Shown: piece after piece, positions 1 to 7,182 of the stretch
Layout: every line of letters starts with the position of its first letter
Numbering within the stretch: the stretch's first letter is position 1
Origin: Candidatus Stahliibacteriota bacterium
GTDB lineage: Bacteria > Hydrothermota > Tepidihabitantia > SM23-42
Assembly (NCBI GenBank): GCA_030613445.1
Contig: JAUWLY010000013.1
Location: 1-18,734 of the forward strand
Reading direction: 5' to 3'
DNA length: 18,734 nt
Notes under the pieces: generated by a model
The model's database searches: none
What the model saw: the letters and a program-made list of their open reading frames with translations, nothing else
What the model was told of the DNA's origin: nothing
Translations under genes and position numbers: made by a program

Positions 1-3
1 CTA

Positions 4-300
4 ATGGAAAAACAAGAAAACAAATTACCCCATTTAGACAATATTCCCGACCGTATAGAGTACCTTAGAAAACTTTTCCCCAATTTCGACATAATTTATG
101 CTGGCCTTAGAGTTTCTCCTGAAGAAAACCTGCACCAAGCCATTGAGCATTTCATGGAATCTTGGATCGAACACCCAGAGCCAGATGTTTCTATCGAGGC
201 CATAATAGTTGAGATAAGATTAGAAGTTGCAAAGATACAGTTTCTACAACGCATATCCAAAAGCCTAGAACAAATAGCAAAACAAGGAAAATCCAAATGA
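4..300 (+). CDS. Hypothetical protein, 98 aa, at the window edge
   Basis: I recognise no family. The protein is acidic in the middle and predicted mostly helical, with no cysteine pairs, signal peptide or membrane segment. Only three bases lie upstream of the ATG, so the ribosome binding site cannot be judged and the true start may lie outside the window. Its TGA stop overlaps the ATG of the lysin gene (ATGA at 297-300), which suggests translational coupling. By position it could be a small partner of the lysin, but nothing in the sequence shows this. Confidence 0.6.
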   Translation: MEKQENKLPHLDNIPDRIEYLRKLFPNFDIIYAGLRVSPEENLHQAIEHFMESWIEHPEPDVSIEAIIVEIRLEVAKIQFLQRISKSLEQIAKQGKSK

Positions 301-2540
301 ACCGCTTCGGACCACACGCACAAAGTAATCAGATACACGAATGGCCTTACGCAGTTAGCCTTATGCAACCAGGATCTTGGTTTAAATTCATGGATGATGT
401 CGCAATGTCTCGCGACGCCAAAAACGCCAATGGTAACATTAAAGTAGTAGGCCGATTTCATCGAGACTATATGCAGCAGTTTAGTCTAGACGAAAACGAA
501 ACTCGAGCCAGAGCCAGGGCGTTTATCGAGACTTGGCTAAACGAATCGTTTATGGAGTTCTCCCCGTATATAGACGCCATTGAAGACTTTAATGAATATT
601 GGGCAGCGTCCCACACAGTAGCAGAAACAGCAGCTAGAATCCTTTGGATTAAAACACTTTTACAAGTATGGGAAGATGACATTCTCTCGGACTCCCGCTA
701 CGACAGCCTTGCCCATATCAAATGGTGTCTTGGAAACGCGGCCGTAGGAAACGACATTCCCTGGCAAGTAGCCCGATCCGCTACCCAAGCTGCCTCCGGA
801 CCGCACTATCTAGGTTATCATGGCTATGTTTCTGTTGTGTCGCAAGACTTCGTTCCGCAGGAGGCCGACCACGTAAGAGCAAAACGTCTCGCAAAAACGG
901 CCAAGCCCGAATACCGAGAAACCTTCCGAGACAAAGATAGGCCATACAAGATAAAATCCTTTGAATGGGAAGGCCTAGAAGATGGAAAAGACTACGTAAT
1001 CTCTCCGATAAGTCTCGCTGCCGAATACAGAAATCCCGCCAGCGTAGTTGTTCCAGGCGAAAGAAGCCCCGATGAATTTATCTGGGGAAGTGGCCGAATT
1101 CTTCAAGCGGACCGATATGTTTATAAACCCCGTGGAATAGAGCCAAGGTACATTATCACCGAAGGTGGCCTTGTTCGGGATCTCAACGGCCAAGCATGGT
1201 TACAGCCCAATGACGGATGGAAACATCAACAAGTTGCAGGTGGTAACATGGATCGCTATGTCCAGCTAATGAGCGAAGTGTCTGCGCTTTACAACGATTG
1301 GAACTATCACAACAATGATAGATTAGAAGGCTATGTTTTCTTCACATCTGGAGATTTCGACTGGCCCGACTTTCATATAAATGGAGTAGAATTGGCTGAA
1401 ATTATCGAACGAACAGGAGCTTTCCCAGGAACACCGACATATCCAGCCCCACCACCTCAGCCAGATCCAGATCCAGAACCGCCACCAAACGTCGACTACC
1501 CAGTAGTAGGAACCGACATCAGCCATTGGCAAGGTAGCTTTGACGGAGAAATCTCAAGAGAAAACGGAAACGAGTTTGTTATCGCCAAGGCAAGCGACGG
1601 ACTTTTCATAGATCCCAACCTAGACGATCCATTCATTGATCCAACTTTTGCCCCGTTTATAGAAGAAGCTGTTACGACAGGCCACCTCGTCGGCGCATAC
1701 CACTTCTTCCAGCCAGGTATATCGGCAACACGACAAGCCCTCACATTTCTAAAGGCGTTAGAAATGGTCGAGGAACAAAACCTGCCACCAGCTCTCGACC
1801 TGGAGGCAACCGTCAACATACCAAGGGAAGATTTTCAAAACATGGTCTTGGAATGGCTAAACATAGTTGAAGATCAGACAGGCCAAGTACCGATGCTATA
1901 CACCAATGTTAGCTACTATGACCTGTGGTTAAGCGATCCTCGTTTCGATAGGTATCCATTATGGATTGCGAATTACCATCCCGCCATCGCTAGGCCATCC
2001 CTCCCGTTCCGTAGGAACACCTGGGAACTATGGCAATGGTCTGCCGAAGGAAATGGCGGGATTAACGGAGTAGCTTCGGCCTACGTCGATCTAAATCGTT
2101 TCAATGGAAACATTGACGACCTCCTAGAAAAATACGACCGGAATTGGCTGAATCCAATTTCACCGCCACCACCGATAGAACTACCAGAAGAAAATCCTTG
2201 TCAAATTCGAGAACAATATGTCAGGTTGGTCCACGTAATTCCGCCACAGGCAACCGAGGAACAAAAGCAATTTGTATTTGATTCTGTTTCCAGCAATCTT
2301 CAGACAATCACGTTCTCGTACGACGACGCTGGCGCAACTCCCTGTATCGACAACACCGCAGTTTTGTGGTTTTTGACCTACGGCGAAAGAGTCGAAATGG
2401 AGGCTTGGTTTGCCGAATTCTACCCAAACACGAGCTTGGCCTTTGTAGGTGATACACTCGTCGCTGGCAACTACGACATTACATTACCTCAGAACTTTGT
2501 TCCATGGTGGAAGAAAGTTCTGTTGCGGCTTCGCCGCTAA
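297..2540 (+). CDS. Two-module lysin: glycosidase-like N-terminus plus GH25 lysozyme
   Basis: Residues about 403-612 form a GH25 (Cellosyl/Lyc25-type) muramidase, which cuts the MurNAc-GlcNAc bond of peptidoglycan. The barrel starts with G405-T-D-I-S-H-W-Q-G; D407, D501 and E503 (ALDLEA) match the family's catalytic acids, and Y596-V-D-L-N-R-F closes it. Proline-rich linkers near 379-402 and 622-637 separate it from the flanking parts. Residues 1-378 carry N99-E100 (DFNEYW), a GYHGY segment near 165 and E289 (IITEGG), resembling the NE acid/base and late-strand nucleophile of clan GH-A TIM barrels; this is inference. The last ~110 residues are unknown, perhaps wall-binding. No signal peptide is seen, as in holin-dependent endolysins. 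RBS AAGGA precedes the ATG. A secreted or tail-associated hydrolase is the alternative. Confidence 0.88.
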   Translation: MNRFGPHAQSNQIHEWPYAVSLMQPGSWFKFMDDVAMSRDAKNANGNIKVVGRFHRDYMQQFSLDENETRARARAFIETWLNESFMEFSPYIDAIEDFNEYWAASHTVAETAARILWIKTLLQVWEDDILSDSRYDSLAHIKWCLGNAAVGNDIPWQVARSATQAASGPHYLGYHGYVSVVSQDFVPQEADHVRAKRLAKTAKPEYRETFRDKDRPYKIKSFEWEGLEDGKDYVISPISLAAEYRNPASVVVPGERSPDEFIWGSGRILQADRYVYKPRGIEPRYIITEGGLVRDLNGQAWLQPNDGWKHQQVAGGNMDRYVQLMSEVSALYNDWNYHNNDRLEGYVFFTSGDFDWPDFHINGVELAEIIERTGAFPGTPTYPAPPPQPDPDPEPPPNVDYPVVGTDISHWQGSFDGEISRENGNEFVIAKASDGLFIDPNLDDPFIDPTFAPFIEEAVTTGHLVGAYHFFQPGISATRQALTFLKALEMVEEQNLPPALDLEATVNIPREDFQNMVLEWLNIVEDQTGQVPMLYTNVSYYDLWLSDPRFDRYPLWIANYHPAIARPSLPFRRNTWELWQWSAEGNGGINGVASAYVDLNRFNGNIDDLLEKYDRNWLNPISPPPPIELPEENPCQIREQYVRLVHVIPPQATEEQKQFVFDSVSSNLQTITFSYDDAGATPCIDNTAVLWFLTYGERVEMEAWFAEFYPNTSLAFVGDTLVAGNYDITLPQNFVPWWKKVLLRLRR

Positions 2541-2649
2541 AACTAGTGCTTCTCGGAAAACAACAAGACCCAGGCTCTACTCAACAAACCTTTCTATTTT
2601 CCAGTGAACATGCACTCTCGCAAACTAAAACAAAGAATAAGGAGCAATA
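2538..2649 (+). promoter_or_regulatory. Intergenic spacer with an element repeated near 17236
   Basis: This 109-base gap holds AAACTAGTGCTTCTCGGA at 2540-2557, which recurs with one mismatch at 17236-17253. In both places CTCAACAA follows, 40 bases downstream here (2580-2587) and 45 bases downstream there (17281-17288). The shared layout suggests a common control or replication site. An AAGGAG at about 2639-2644 serves the next gene. I see no clear promoter boxes and no hairpin with a T-run. Confidence 0.45.
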
Positions 2650-3261
2650 ATGACTGACTCAGACATTCACTCACTCAATCACAAATCAGCAAGCTATGGA
2701 GTGCTAGAAGACTGTCTCTCGGAAGCGCAAGTATTAATATCTATTCTCGAAAAAACCGTTGACAAAATAGACGTAACCGGACAACTAAAACACAGGTATA
2801 TCAACGGACATTCAAGAATAGAATTGCTTGCAATACCAAAGACAACACCAAACATGTTTGGCGAACCCAGACTCAGCACAGAAATGCACCATCTACTTAT
2901 TGACACAGTTAAAGACTTAGCCTGGATTAAAGACAACCCACCCGACTACGAATGGCAAGGAAAAAGATACCTATGGAAATTAACCACCCTCGAAGATGAA
3001 TCTCAATGGACAATCGCACAAATAATACATTCAGGACCAACTCTATTTTCGCAATGGCTGCAACGAACAGAAACCCATCGTGGAGGTGCCCTGCCTTGGG
3101 GTTACTCAATCCAACATTACACCCTATTTAATAACAACGAGAAGCCAATAGCCATAAATTCTGAAAGCGAGTTTTTTGAAACGCTTGGCTACTTGCCCAT
3201 TCCACTTAAAGATCGTTCTGACGGTTATCCACAATATTGGAGAGGTTTTAAATTGGTTTGA
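2650..3261 (+). CDS. DNA polymerase beta-like nucleotidyltransferase, apparently catalytically dead
   Basis: The 203-residue protein aligns by eye with a phage and mobile-element family related to PolX. RIELLAIP followed by NMFGEP matches that family's DIELVAIP...LFGEP block, H127-S-G-P (usually RTGP), the GGALPWGY block and FFETLGYLPIP (about 176-186) match its thumb-like C-terminus. The catalytic acids differ: the first Asp of the DIE motif is R56 (R56-I57-E58), and the LDLFI Asp appears to be K110 (L108-W-K-L). The GS-RR motif is also changed to GQLKHR. If the alignment is right, the protein keeps the fold but not the two-metal site, so it may bind nucleotide or DNA without catalysis. The start is supported by AAGGAG six bases before the ATG. 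It stands alone between two intergenic gaps. Confidence 0.65.
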   Translation: MTDSDIHSLNHKSASYGVLEDCLSEAQVLISILEKTVDKIDVTGQLKHRYINGHSRIELLAIPKTTPNMFGEPRLSTEMHHLLIDTVKDLAWIKDNPPDYEWQGKRYLWKLTTLEDESQWTIAQIIHSGPTLFSQWLQRTETHRGGALPWGYSIQHYTLFNNNEKPIAINSESEFFETLGYLPIPLKDRSDGYPQYWRGFKLV

Positions 3262-3274
3262 AATACGTTATAAT
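3246..3274 (+). promoter_or_regulatory. Candidate sigma-70-type promoter
   Basis: A perfect TATAAT lies at 3269-3274, just after the preceding stop. The hexamer 17 bases upstream (TTTTAA, 3246-3251) matches only half of TTGACA, so the call rests on the -10 box and on its place before a long gene run. A transcript would start near 3281 and carry the hairpin at 3308-3342 in its leader. Confidence 0.4.
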
Positions 3275-3307
3275 TATATAGTCCTCCTGGGTTACCACAG
3301 CCCAAAG

Positions 3308-3342
3308 AAAGAGCCTTTAGCCTCCTCGGTTGAAGGCTCTTT
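3308..3342 (+). terminator. Perfect 10-bp hairpin, terminator or attenuator
   Basis: AAAGAGCCTT (3308-3317) pairs fully with AAGGCTCTTT (3333-3342) across a 15-base loop. The three Ts closing the stem are followed by C/T-rich sequence rather than a pure T-run, so it would be a weak intrinsic terminator. Because it sits between a TATAAT box and the next ATG, it could also act as a leader attenuator. Confidence 0.45.
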
Positions 3343-3360
3343 CACTTCTTCTCTACTCTC

Positions 3361-3561
3361 ATGTACCAACTTTACCGTATAGAACGCCGCAAAAACGGCG
3401 AGTATATTCTTAGGTGCGCCCTGAGTGCCAAAACTTTGTCCGAAATAGATATGATTGCAACAAAATGGGCAAGAGAAGGCCATTTAGTAACCTGTTTTCC
3501 CGCTCCCGATCCAGAGGGCGCATGGAAAACCATAGAGCAATTAATAAAGGAGAATATTTAA
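3361..3561 (+). CDS. Hypothetical protein, 66 aa
   Basis: The family is unknown. The sequence is protein-like: a basic N-terminus, an alternating hydrophobic strand, then an amphipathic helix ending in EQLIKENI. Unlike nearly every neighbour it has no Shine-Dalgarno sequence; the 20 bases before the ATG are C/T-rich, and the nearest AAGG is locked in the hairpin at 3333-3342. Translation may therefore be leader-controlled or the start may be wrong. The next in-frame ATG (3451) is no better. Its TAA overlaps the next ATG by one base (TAATG). Confidence 0.6.
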   Translation: MYQLYRIERRKNGEYILRCALSAKTLSEIDMIATKWAREGHLVTCFPAPDPEGAWKTIEQLIKENI

Positions 3562-3872
3562 TGCCACACCCAGTTCCAAAAAACGACAGAATTTTCTTGC
3601 ACAATCTCTACAACGAAGATGACAAAGTGTATAGAATCGACTGGTCCCCACTTCCAGAAAGCCCATATGGAACCGACGTTGAATATCTACTAGCAGATTC
3701 CGTTCGCACCAAAGTAGACAAACTTATGACATCGGCATGGAATTTCAAAAACATTCACCTTGCAATGGACCCCCATGTTAAACACTCAAATTGGGTACTT
3801 GAACTCGAACTTGCAATGAAAATTGTCGACAAACTATTTCCACCAGACGAGGAAAGAGAATGGCGAAAATAA
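3561..3872 (+). CDS. Hypothetical protein, 103 aa
   Basis: I recognise no family. I chose ATG 3561 over the longer frame opening at 3414 because AAAGGAG sits eight bases upstream and the extra upstream residues would lie inside the preceding gene. The protein is soluble, with several aspartates and prolines in the first half and a helical C-terminus. It overlaps the upstream stop by one base and the next start by 13 bases, so it belongs to a tightly coupled run. Confidence 0.65.
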   Translation: MPHPVPKNDRIFLHNLYNEDDKVYRIDWSPLPESPYGTDVEYLLADSVRTKVDKLMTSAWNFKNIHLAMDPHVKHSNWVLELELAMKIVDKLFPPDEEREWRK

Positions 3873-4297
3873 AACTAGCTCTCTGGTACCTCGGAATCCC
3901 CCTTGACTTGCTCGCCATTATAATAAGGCGAACCATTGTTAACTGGCAACTTTTTCGCACACATCATTGGCTTGAAAATCGAGAAGCTGGACCAATCCTT
4001 GAGAATTTTACCTTTGAACTAGATCGGCAAGGCAAACACGAGGCCACAGCAGTTATCAAGAAATACCCAGAAATATACGACCTTGGCCTTGAAATGATGT
4101 TATACATGAATGAATACCCAGAAGCCGCCAACTATGTCAGCATGACAAGCATGGCCCCAGATGGAAAATTTTACACCCTGTCTGTTAAACACAACAAAAG
4201 TGTTCCAGAACATCAACTTATTGTCGAACTCAAAAAGGAATTAACAACACTCAAGGAGCAAATAGCCAATGGCGAAAATAGCCTTCCAAGAATTTAA
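3860..4297 (+). CDS. Hypothetical membrane-anchored protein, 145 aa
   Basis: One hydrophobic helix spans about residues 6-28, followed by a positive RTHHW patch and a long soluble part. The last ~30 residues (VELKKELTTLKEQIANGE) look like a coiled coil. This suggests an anchor with a cytoplasmic or external domain of unknown role; a holin or spanin-like job cannot be shown. The start has a GAGGAAAGAGA purine tract just upstream. It overlaps the preceding gene by 13 bases and the TOPRIM gene by 29. Both its start and the next gene's start read ATGGCGAAAATA. Confidence 0.6.
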   Translation: MAKIKLALWYLGIPLDLLAIIIRRTIVNWQLFRTHHWLENREAGPILENFTFELDRQGKHEATAVIKKYPEIYDLGLEMMLYMNEYPEAANYVSMTSMAPDGKFYTLSVKHNKSVPEHQLIVELKKELTTLKEQIANGENSLPRI

Positions 4298-5177
4298 TTT
4301 TCAGGCCAAGACCCTGGAAAAGATCGCCCTAGCCGACAAGATCATCCGCATCTATAAAAACCAGGGATTCACACTTACCCTTCGCCAGCTTTATTACCAA
4401 ATGGTCGCCAGAGATCTTATTCCCAACAATCAGCGATCATACAAAAATCTCGGAGTCATCATTGGCAATGCTAGACTGGCTGGACTCATTGACTGGAACA
4501 GCATCGAAGATAGATTACGGCAATTAGTCACCGTATCACACTGGTCGTCTCCAGCCGGAATCATCAGAAGTGCTGCCAGTGGTTTTCGTATGGACAAGTG
4601 GAGAAATCAACCATGTCGAATAGAAATATGGGTAGAAAAAGACGCACTATCAGGCGTCCTAACACCAATAGCAGAAAAACACGATGTTGGCTTCTTCGCC
4701 GCTCGTGGCTATCCATCCTTGTCAGAAATGTACTCGGCCGGACAACGCTTTGCCAGATATGCAAGATCAAGACAGGAGGTTCACATCCTACATTTAGGAG
4801 ATCATGACCCATCCGGAATGGATATGACAAGAGACATTCAAGACAGGGTTTCTATGTTCGCCAGCAAAACACTTAATGTGAATCGCCTGGCATTAAACTG
4901 GGATCAGATTGAACTCTATCAACCACCACCCAATCCAGCGAAACAAACCGATTCCCGCTTCGAAGCCTACGTAGAACGATACGGAGATGAATCCTGGGAG
5001 CTAGACGCGCTCGATCCAGCCACTCTCGCCTCTATTGTAGAACCTATTATTCTCGAACTCCGGGATGACAAACAATGGGAAATTGACCTCGACATAGAAC
5101 TTGACCACCGCAACGATCTAGACAATGCAGCAGCCAACTGGCATGACGTAGCAGGCTTCTTGGAGGATTACAAATAA
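4269..5177 (+). CDS. Topo VI A/Spo11-like TOPRIM protein (stand-alone 'Mini-A' type)
   Basis: The 302-residue protein has the two parts of a Topo VI A or Spo11 subunit. The winged-helix part carries T37-L-R39-Q-L-Y-Y43, matching LREIYY, where the second tyrosine makes the covalent DNA link. The TOPRIM part has E123 in WVEKDAL and G177-D178-H-D180-P-S-G, the metal ligands. All the expected catalytic residues are present. Family knowledge: these enzymes cut both DNA strands, usually with a GHKL ATPase B subunit; stand-alone A-like proteins are known from mobile elements. No B subunit is seen in this window. The C-terminal ~90 residues are acidic and unassigned. AGGAG at 4255-4259 supports this start despite the 29-base overlap. 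Its role in replication, recombination or defence is inference. Confidence 0.82.
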   Translation: MAKIAFQEFNFQAKTLEKIALADKIIRIYKNQGFTLTLRQLYYQMVARDLIPNNQRSYKNLGVIIGNARLAGLIDWNSIEDRLRQLVTVSHWSSPAGIIRSAASGFRMDKWRNQPCRIEIWVEKDALSGVLTPIAEKHDVGFFAARGYPSLSEMYSAGQRFARYARSRQEVHILHLGDHDPSGMDMTRDIQDRVSMFASKTLNVNRLALNWDQIELYQPPPNPAKQTDSRFEAYVERYGDESWELDALDPATLASIVEPIILELRDDKQWEIDLDIELDHRNDLDNAAANWHDVAGFLEDYK

Positions 5178-5509
5178 TGAAAATAAAAACCTATCCCGAG
5201 ATGAACGAGATTGTCAAAGAAATGCTCACCGATGATGATGGACCCTTCCATTCATACATAGCGCAACGCATCAAAGAACTCGAAGCAAGAGTTTTGGATC
5301 AAGACCAAGAGCTCTATAAATTACGTCTAGAATATTCCGAGTGCACCGTCACTATGGGCAGGGCCATTTTTGCCCTAAGAATGGTGGCCGGAATAGCTTT
5401 TGATTTACCCGAAAACCAAAATGGCCCCGAATACGCCTTCGCCTGGCTCAAGAAACACGACTTGATTGCCGACCAAGGAGAATTCGTATTTCATGAGGAG
5501 GAAGAATGA
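5177..5509 (+). CDS. Hypothetical coiled-coil protein, 110 aa
   Basis: I recognise no family. Residues about 27-55 (IAQRIKELEARVLDQDQEL) show heptad spacing typical of a short coiled coil, followed by a hydrophobic helix (IFALRMVAGIAF) that is too short and mixed for a sure membrane span. The C-terminus is a run of glutamates. GGAGG lies about 11 bases before the ATG, and the start overlaps the TOPRIM gene's stop by one base, so the two are probably co-translated. A partner role for the TOPRIM protein is possible by position only. Confidence 0.65.
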   Translation: MKIKTYPEMNEIVKEMLTDDDGPFHSYIAQRIKELEARVLDQDQELYKLRLEYSECTVTMGRAIFALRMVAGIAFDLPENQNGPEYAFAWLKKHDLIADQGEFVFHEEEE

Positions 5510-5880
5510 CTATCAAATTTACGCCCAAACCCTGGAAAATTATTACATTCGAACGCCCAAGAGCTAGACCATATAAAATCAAAGCATCCGAAGGTGTAAC
5601 TAAACCCTATCGAGACACCCATTCAAGATCCGGTTATAACTTTTCTGTACATATCTGGTCCCTTGGTGGCAAAGTAGCCAAAGTTTTTAATAGACATGGC
5701 AGGGTAACACGCGAAAAAATGCTCGCAAACGCTCGTCTAATCTCTGTTGCCCCAAATATGTACGGCCTACTTGACCAAGCACTGCAAGAAGAAATGAGTA
5801 GTAACCTTGTTTTTGCCGACACCCTGCGAGATATAGCCAAGATTCTCGCCTATGTAGACGGAACAGGACCAAAACCATGA
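5506..5880 (+). CDS. Phage-type protein with ANARLI..AP motif, 124 aa
   Basis: Residues 74-90 (ANARLISVAPNMYGLLD) match the ANA-LIAAAPELLEAL signature found in many small phage proteins of unknown function. In those proteins it follows a beta-rich region such as the one seen here around residues 44-62. The N-terminus is basic, with several Arg and Lys. A GAGGAGG tract precedes the start, and the ATG overlaps the upstream TGA by four bases. The motif is a mild pointer to phage ancestry; no activity is known to me. Confidence 0.68.
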   Translation: MTIKFTPKPWKIITFERPRARPYKIKASEGVTKPYRDTHSRSGYNFSVHIWSLGGKVAKVFNRHGRVTREKMLANARLISVAPNMYGLLDQALQEEMSSNLVFADTLRDIAKILAYVDGTGPKP

Positions 5881-6341
5881 CAAAAACACTCACCCTAATG
5901 TCCATCACCTACGATCGTGACGCCAAACGCCTCGGCCAACCACCCTACGACCTAACCGATTACGAAAACAACGGCAGGGTGGGCAACATATATTCGTTTT
6001 ACGACATGCGTTGGGCAATCGAAACAGCCGAATCACTCTCAATACAAATCGGCAACATCCCCATCAAAATTAGACTTCCAAACGAAAAAGGAGAAATAGA
6101 CATGTCAAACTGGAAAGTTTACAATCCCGAAATGGTCAAGTATATACACGTATGGGGACCAGAATCAATACCAAACGAACAAAATGATGAAGTTCCAATC
6201 TGGTATGTAGGAAGGTTTGATTCTGATAATAATGAAATCCTTCACACTACCTACTACACTGTTGACGAAGCAGTGAGATCCGCAATCAAAATTGCAGACA
6301 GACTTGACATAGAACTTGTAAATGAAGCAATGGAAGCATAA
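5877..6341 (+). CDS. Hypothetical protein, 154 aa, with a strong internal start
   Basis: I recognise no family. Two halves can be seen: residues 1-75, and residues 76-154 beginning at an internal in-frame Met. That Met (ATG 6102) follows a perfect AAAGGAG at about 6088-6094, while the first ATG at 5877 has only a weak AGGA and relies on a four-base overlap with the previous stop. Either the gene makes two products, or two once separate small genes have fused in frame. The second half has a YYTVDEAVRSAIKIADRL helix. It closes this gene run before the hairpin at 6346. Confidence 0.6.
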   Translation: MTKTLTLMSITYDRDAKRLGQPPYDLTDYENNGRVGNIYSFYDMRWAIETAESLSIQIGNIPIKIRLPNEKGEIDMSNWKVYNPEMVKYIHVWGPESIPNEQNDEVPIWYVGRFDSDNNEILHTTYYTVDEAVRSAIKIADRLDIELVNEAMEA

Positions 6342-6345
6342 AAAC

Positions 6346-6374
6346 AGCGCGACCAGCTACCAACCGATCGCGCT
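6346..6374 (+). terminator. GC-rich hairpin between genes
   Basis: AGCGCGA (6346-6352) pairs fully with TCGCGCT (6368-6374) over a 15-base loop, directly after a stop codon. No T-run follows (TATCACAC), so a factor-independent terminator is doubtful. It could instead be an RNA-stability hairpin. Confidence 0.35.
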
Positions 6375-6407
6375 TATCACACTTATCGCCCACAGGAGAG
6401 CAATCCA

Positions 6408-6956
6408 ATGAACGGTTCATGTATGGTAGCCTACGACAAATCGAAACGCAAGTGGCTCTGCGTATCCCCTAATGGTGATTTCGCTGTCTTCCCGGCCGGA
6501 AAAGAAGGACAGGCGAGTGCTAAAAGACTTGCAATTAGCCACTTCTCCAAAGAAGTAGATAAGTATCTAAGTCACCTCGAAACAACACACTTTAACGAAC
6601 ACTCTCTCCGTCGAGCTATTGCTGGCGCATTTATTCTCGCGTCCAAATATGTAATTGAGCCAAGCCCCGAAATACTCAAAACACACCCTGACACACTGGC
6701 TGAAATAATCAAAAAAGACTCCGACACCAAATATTATATAAGCAAAGGCGACAAACATTTTCTGTATCGTTGCAACTGTACCGACTTTTATAAAGGAGAT
6801 CAAAGTTTCAAGGTAGCACCATACAGGTACGACCTTGATCCAATGGGTGCCCCACACATCCAGGGAGTAGGCGTTGTATGCAAGCACATTTGGGCATACT
6901 ACTTTGGTTCACTTACTGGAACGATTAGCAAAAGGAGAAAACACCATGACGAATAA
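6408..6956 (+). CDS. SWIM zinc-finger-like protein, 182 aa
   Basis: C122-N-C124 and C158-K-H160 form a CxC-x33-CxH pattern typical of SWIM zinc fingers (FLYRCNC...VVCKHIWAYY), a fold linked to DNA or protein binding in recombination factors and transposases. The spacing is longer than the usual 6-25 residues, so an insertion may be present. The rest (1-120) is helical, with a basic patch near KRKWLC and KRLAISHF. AGGAG lies nine bases before the ATG. Its stop lies just inside the next gene, which starts at 6946. Recruitment of a DNA-processing complex is possible but not shown. Confidence 0.7.
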   Translation: MNGSCMVAYDKSKRKWLCVSPNGDFAVFPAGKEGQASAKRLAISHFSKEVDKYLSHLETTHFNEHSLRRAIAGAFILASKYVIEPSPEILKTHPDTLAEIIKKDSDTKYYISKGDKHFLYRCNCTDFYKGDQSFKVAPYRYDLDPMGAPHIQGVGVVCKHIWAYYFGSLTGTISKRRKHHDE

Positions 6957-7182
6957 CGACATCGACCAAACAAAATTCACGGCAACCGACAAAGTAAATA
7001 GCGAACAAGTAGTCTATACCCAAGCGGAAATGGAGGCCGTTGAAATTGCAGAAACCTTAACCGTATTCTTACTAGACAACTATTCAGAATATCCAGCTAC
7101 AACTATCCTAGCCGCGTCACTGATAATCGTAAACAGTTTAATGACAGCAATGGAGAAGAAAAATAATGAAAGCAGCAGTTGA
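6946..7182 (+). CDS. Hypothetical protein, 78 aa
   Basis: I recognise no family. I chose ATG 6946 over the longer frame at 6874 because AAAAGGAG lies just upstream and the extra residues would overlap the SWIM gene deeply. Residues about 28-70 form two helices, the second rather hydrophobic (TTILAASLIIVNSLMTAM); it may pack in a dimer or touch the membrane. The C-terminus is polar. It overlaps the SWIM gene by 11 bases and the next gene by 17. Confidence 0.6.
   Translation: MTNNDIDQTKFTATDKVNSEQVVYTQAEMEAVEIAETLTVFLLDNYSEYPATTILAASLIIVNSLMTAMEKKNNESSS

Noticed and set aside
3860..4297. Membrane protein as the holin for the lysin
   Set aside because: One span plus a coiled coil is not enough, and it is separated from the lysin by other genes and a promoter-like site.
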